Assembly: GCA_029834535.1 (NCBI GenBank)
Contig: JAQMWT010000359.1
Location: forward strand, 72,501-136,500
Length of the DNA: 64,000 nucleotides
Source: Chrysophaeum taylorii
Taxonomy: Eukaryota > Sar > Pelagophyceae > Pelagomonadales > Pelagomonadaceae
Reading direction: 5' to 3'
Below are positions 63,778-64,000 of this stretch, in pieces. Numbering within the stretch: the first letter of the stretch is position 1; every line of letters starts with the position of its first letter. A program made the position numbers and the translations under genes. Below the pieces are notes generated by a model, which searched no databases, was not told the origin of the DNA, and worked only from the letters and a program-made list of their open reading frames with translations.

Positions 63778-64000
63778 TGCGCACATTGAGTCCAACGAAT
63801 CTTCTTTTTACGGTGTGTTCAGATACTCCCGGTCGCTCGTCGATCTCAACGAAACTAATTCTCGACGACGACGACGGAACTCGCGACACGTGACCTGCTA
63901 ATCGTTAAGCGCCGGTTTGGATCGTTGGATCCATTCGTGGCTCTCAGAAGAATATGGTTCAAATACGAAAGAACCATCCCGAGTCGAAGTAGCTCTTCGG

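Overview
This is eukaryotic nuclear DNA, probably from a unicellular alga or another protist. I lean towards a stramenopile (ochrophyte) but cannot prove it. The evidence is the gene set: a PKA-type AGC kinase, a hybrid histidine kinase, a HECT ligase, an ABCF2/Arb1 ATPase, a CRAL-TRIO protein, a GT32-type glycosyltransferase, and ankyrin-like arrays with a CPW motif typical of algae and their large viruses. Genes are GC-rich and mostly single-exon. A few have short introns of about 70-106 bp with GT-AG or GC-AG ends. There is no sign of operons, and no rRNA or tRNA gene was recognised.

Layout. 1-2.7 kb: a decayed coding fragment interrupted by a 9-bp array and a 37-bp array. 2.9-4.0 kb: PKA-like kinase. 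4.0-6.6 kb: relics. 6.7-11.9 kb: a broken Ty1/copia retrotransposon on the minus strand with short terminal repeats. 12.1-13.3 kb: two damaged genes. 14.7-17.2 kb: hybrid histidine kinase and CRAL-TRIO gene, convergent, with overlapping 3' ends. 18.5-19.1 kb: a two-exon four-helix membrane protein. 20.0-21.9 kb: ABCF ATPase. 22.4-24.0 kb: a relic followed by five perfect 164-bp repeats. 25.1-28.8 kb: a tail-anchored ankyrin-like protein and a 599-residue protein of unknown function. 30.7-31.6 kb: glycosyltransferase. 32-39.8 kb: relic-rich DNA with small tandem repeats, including a broken paralogue of the kinase described next.

39.9-43.3 kb (minus) holds the most interesting locus. It encodes an MLKL/HeLo-like helical N-terminus, an apparently active protein kinase and a 15-residue-repeat coiled coil. 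Downstream on the same strand lies a run of leucine-rich repeats, each on its own 84-bp exon. Seven such exons and a terminal exon with a stop share one phase, so modules could be added or lost without breaking the frame. An ankyrin gene follows at 45.9-46.9 kb. 47-53.6 kb is decayed sequence and one copy of an unclassified repeat family; an inverted second copy is at 57.1-58.2 kb. Between them lies a 2.5-kb satellite of about 100 copies of a 25-bp unit that is free of stops in all three forward frames. 59.0-62.6 kb carries a PH-HECT ubiquitin ligase and a protein with a repeated beta motif, both minus strand, and the window ends in relics.

The intact genes look like independent housekeeping and signalling genes, not one pathway. 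A telobox-like motif (GGGTTTAG or GGGTTAG type) lies upstream of six predicted starts, mostly 30-65 bp away, and may be a shared promoter element. Between the intact genes the window is unusually rich in decayed coding fragments and fresh tandem duplications.
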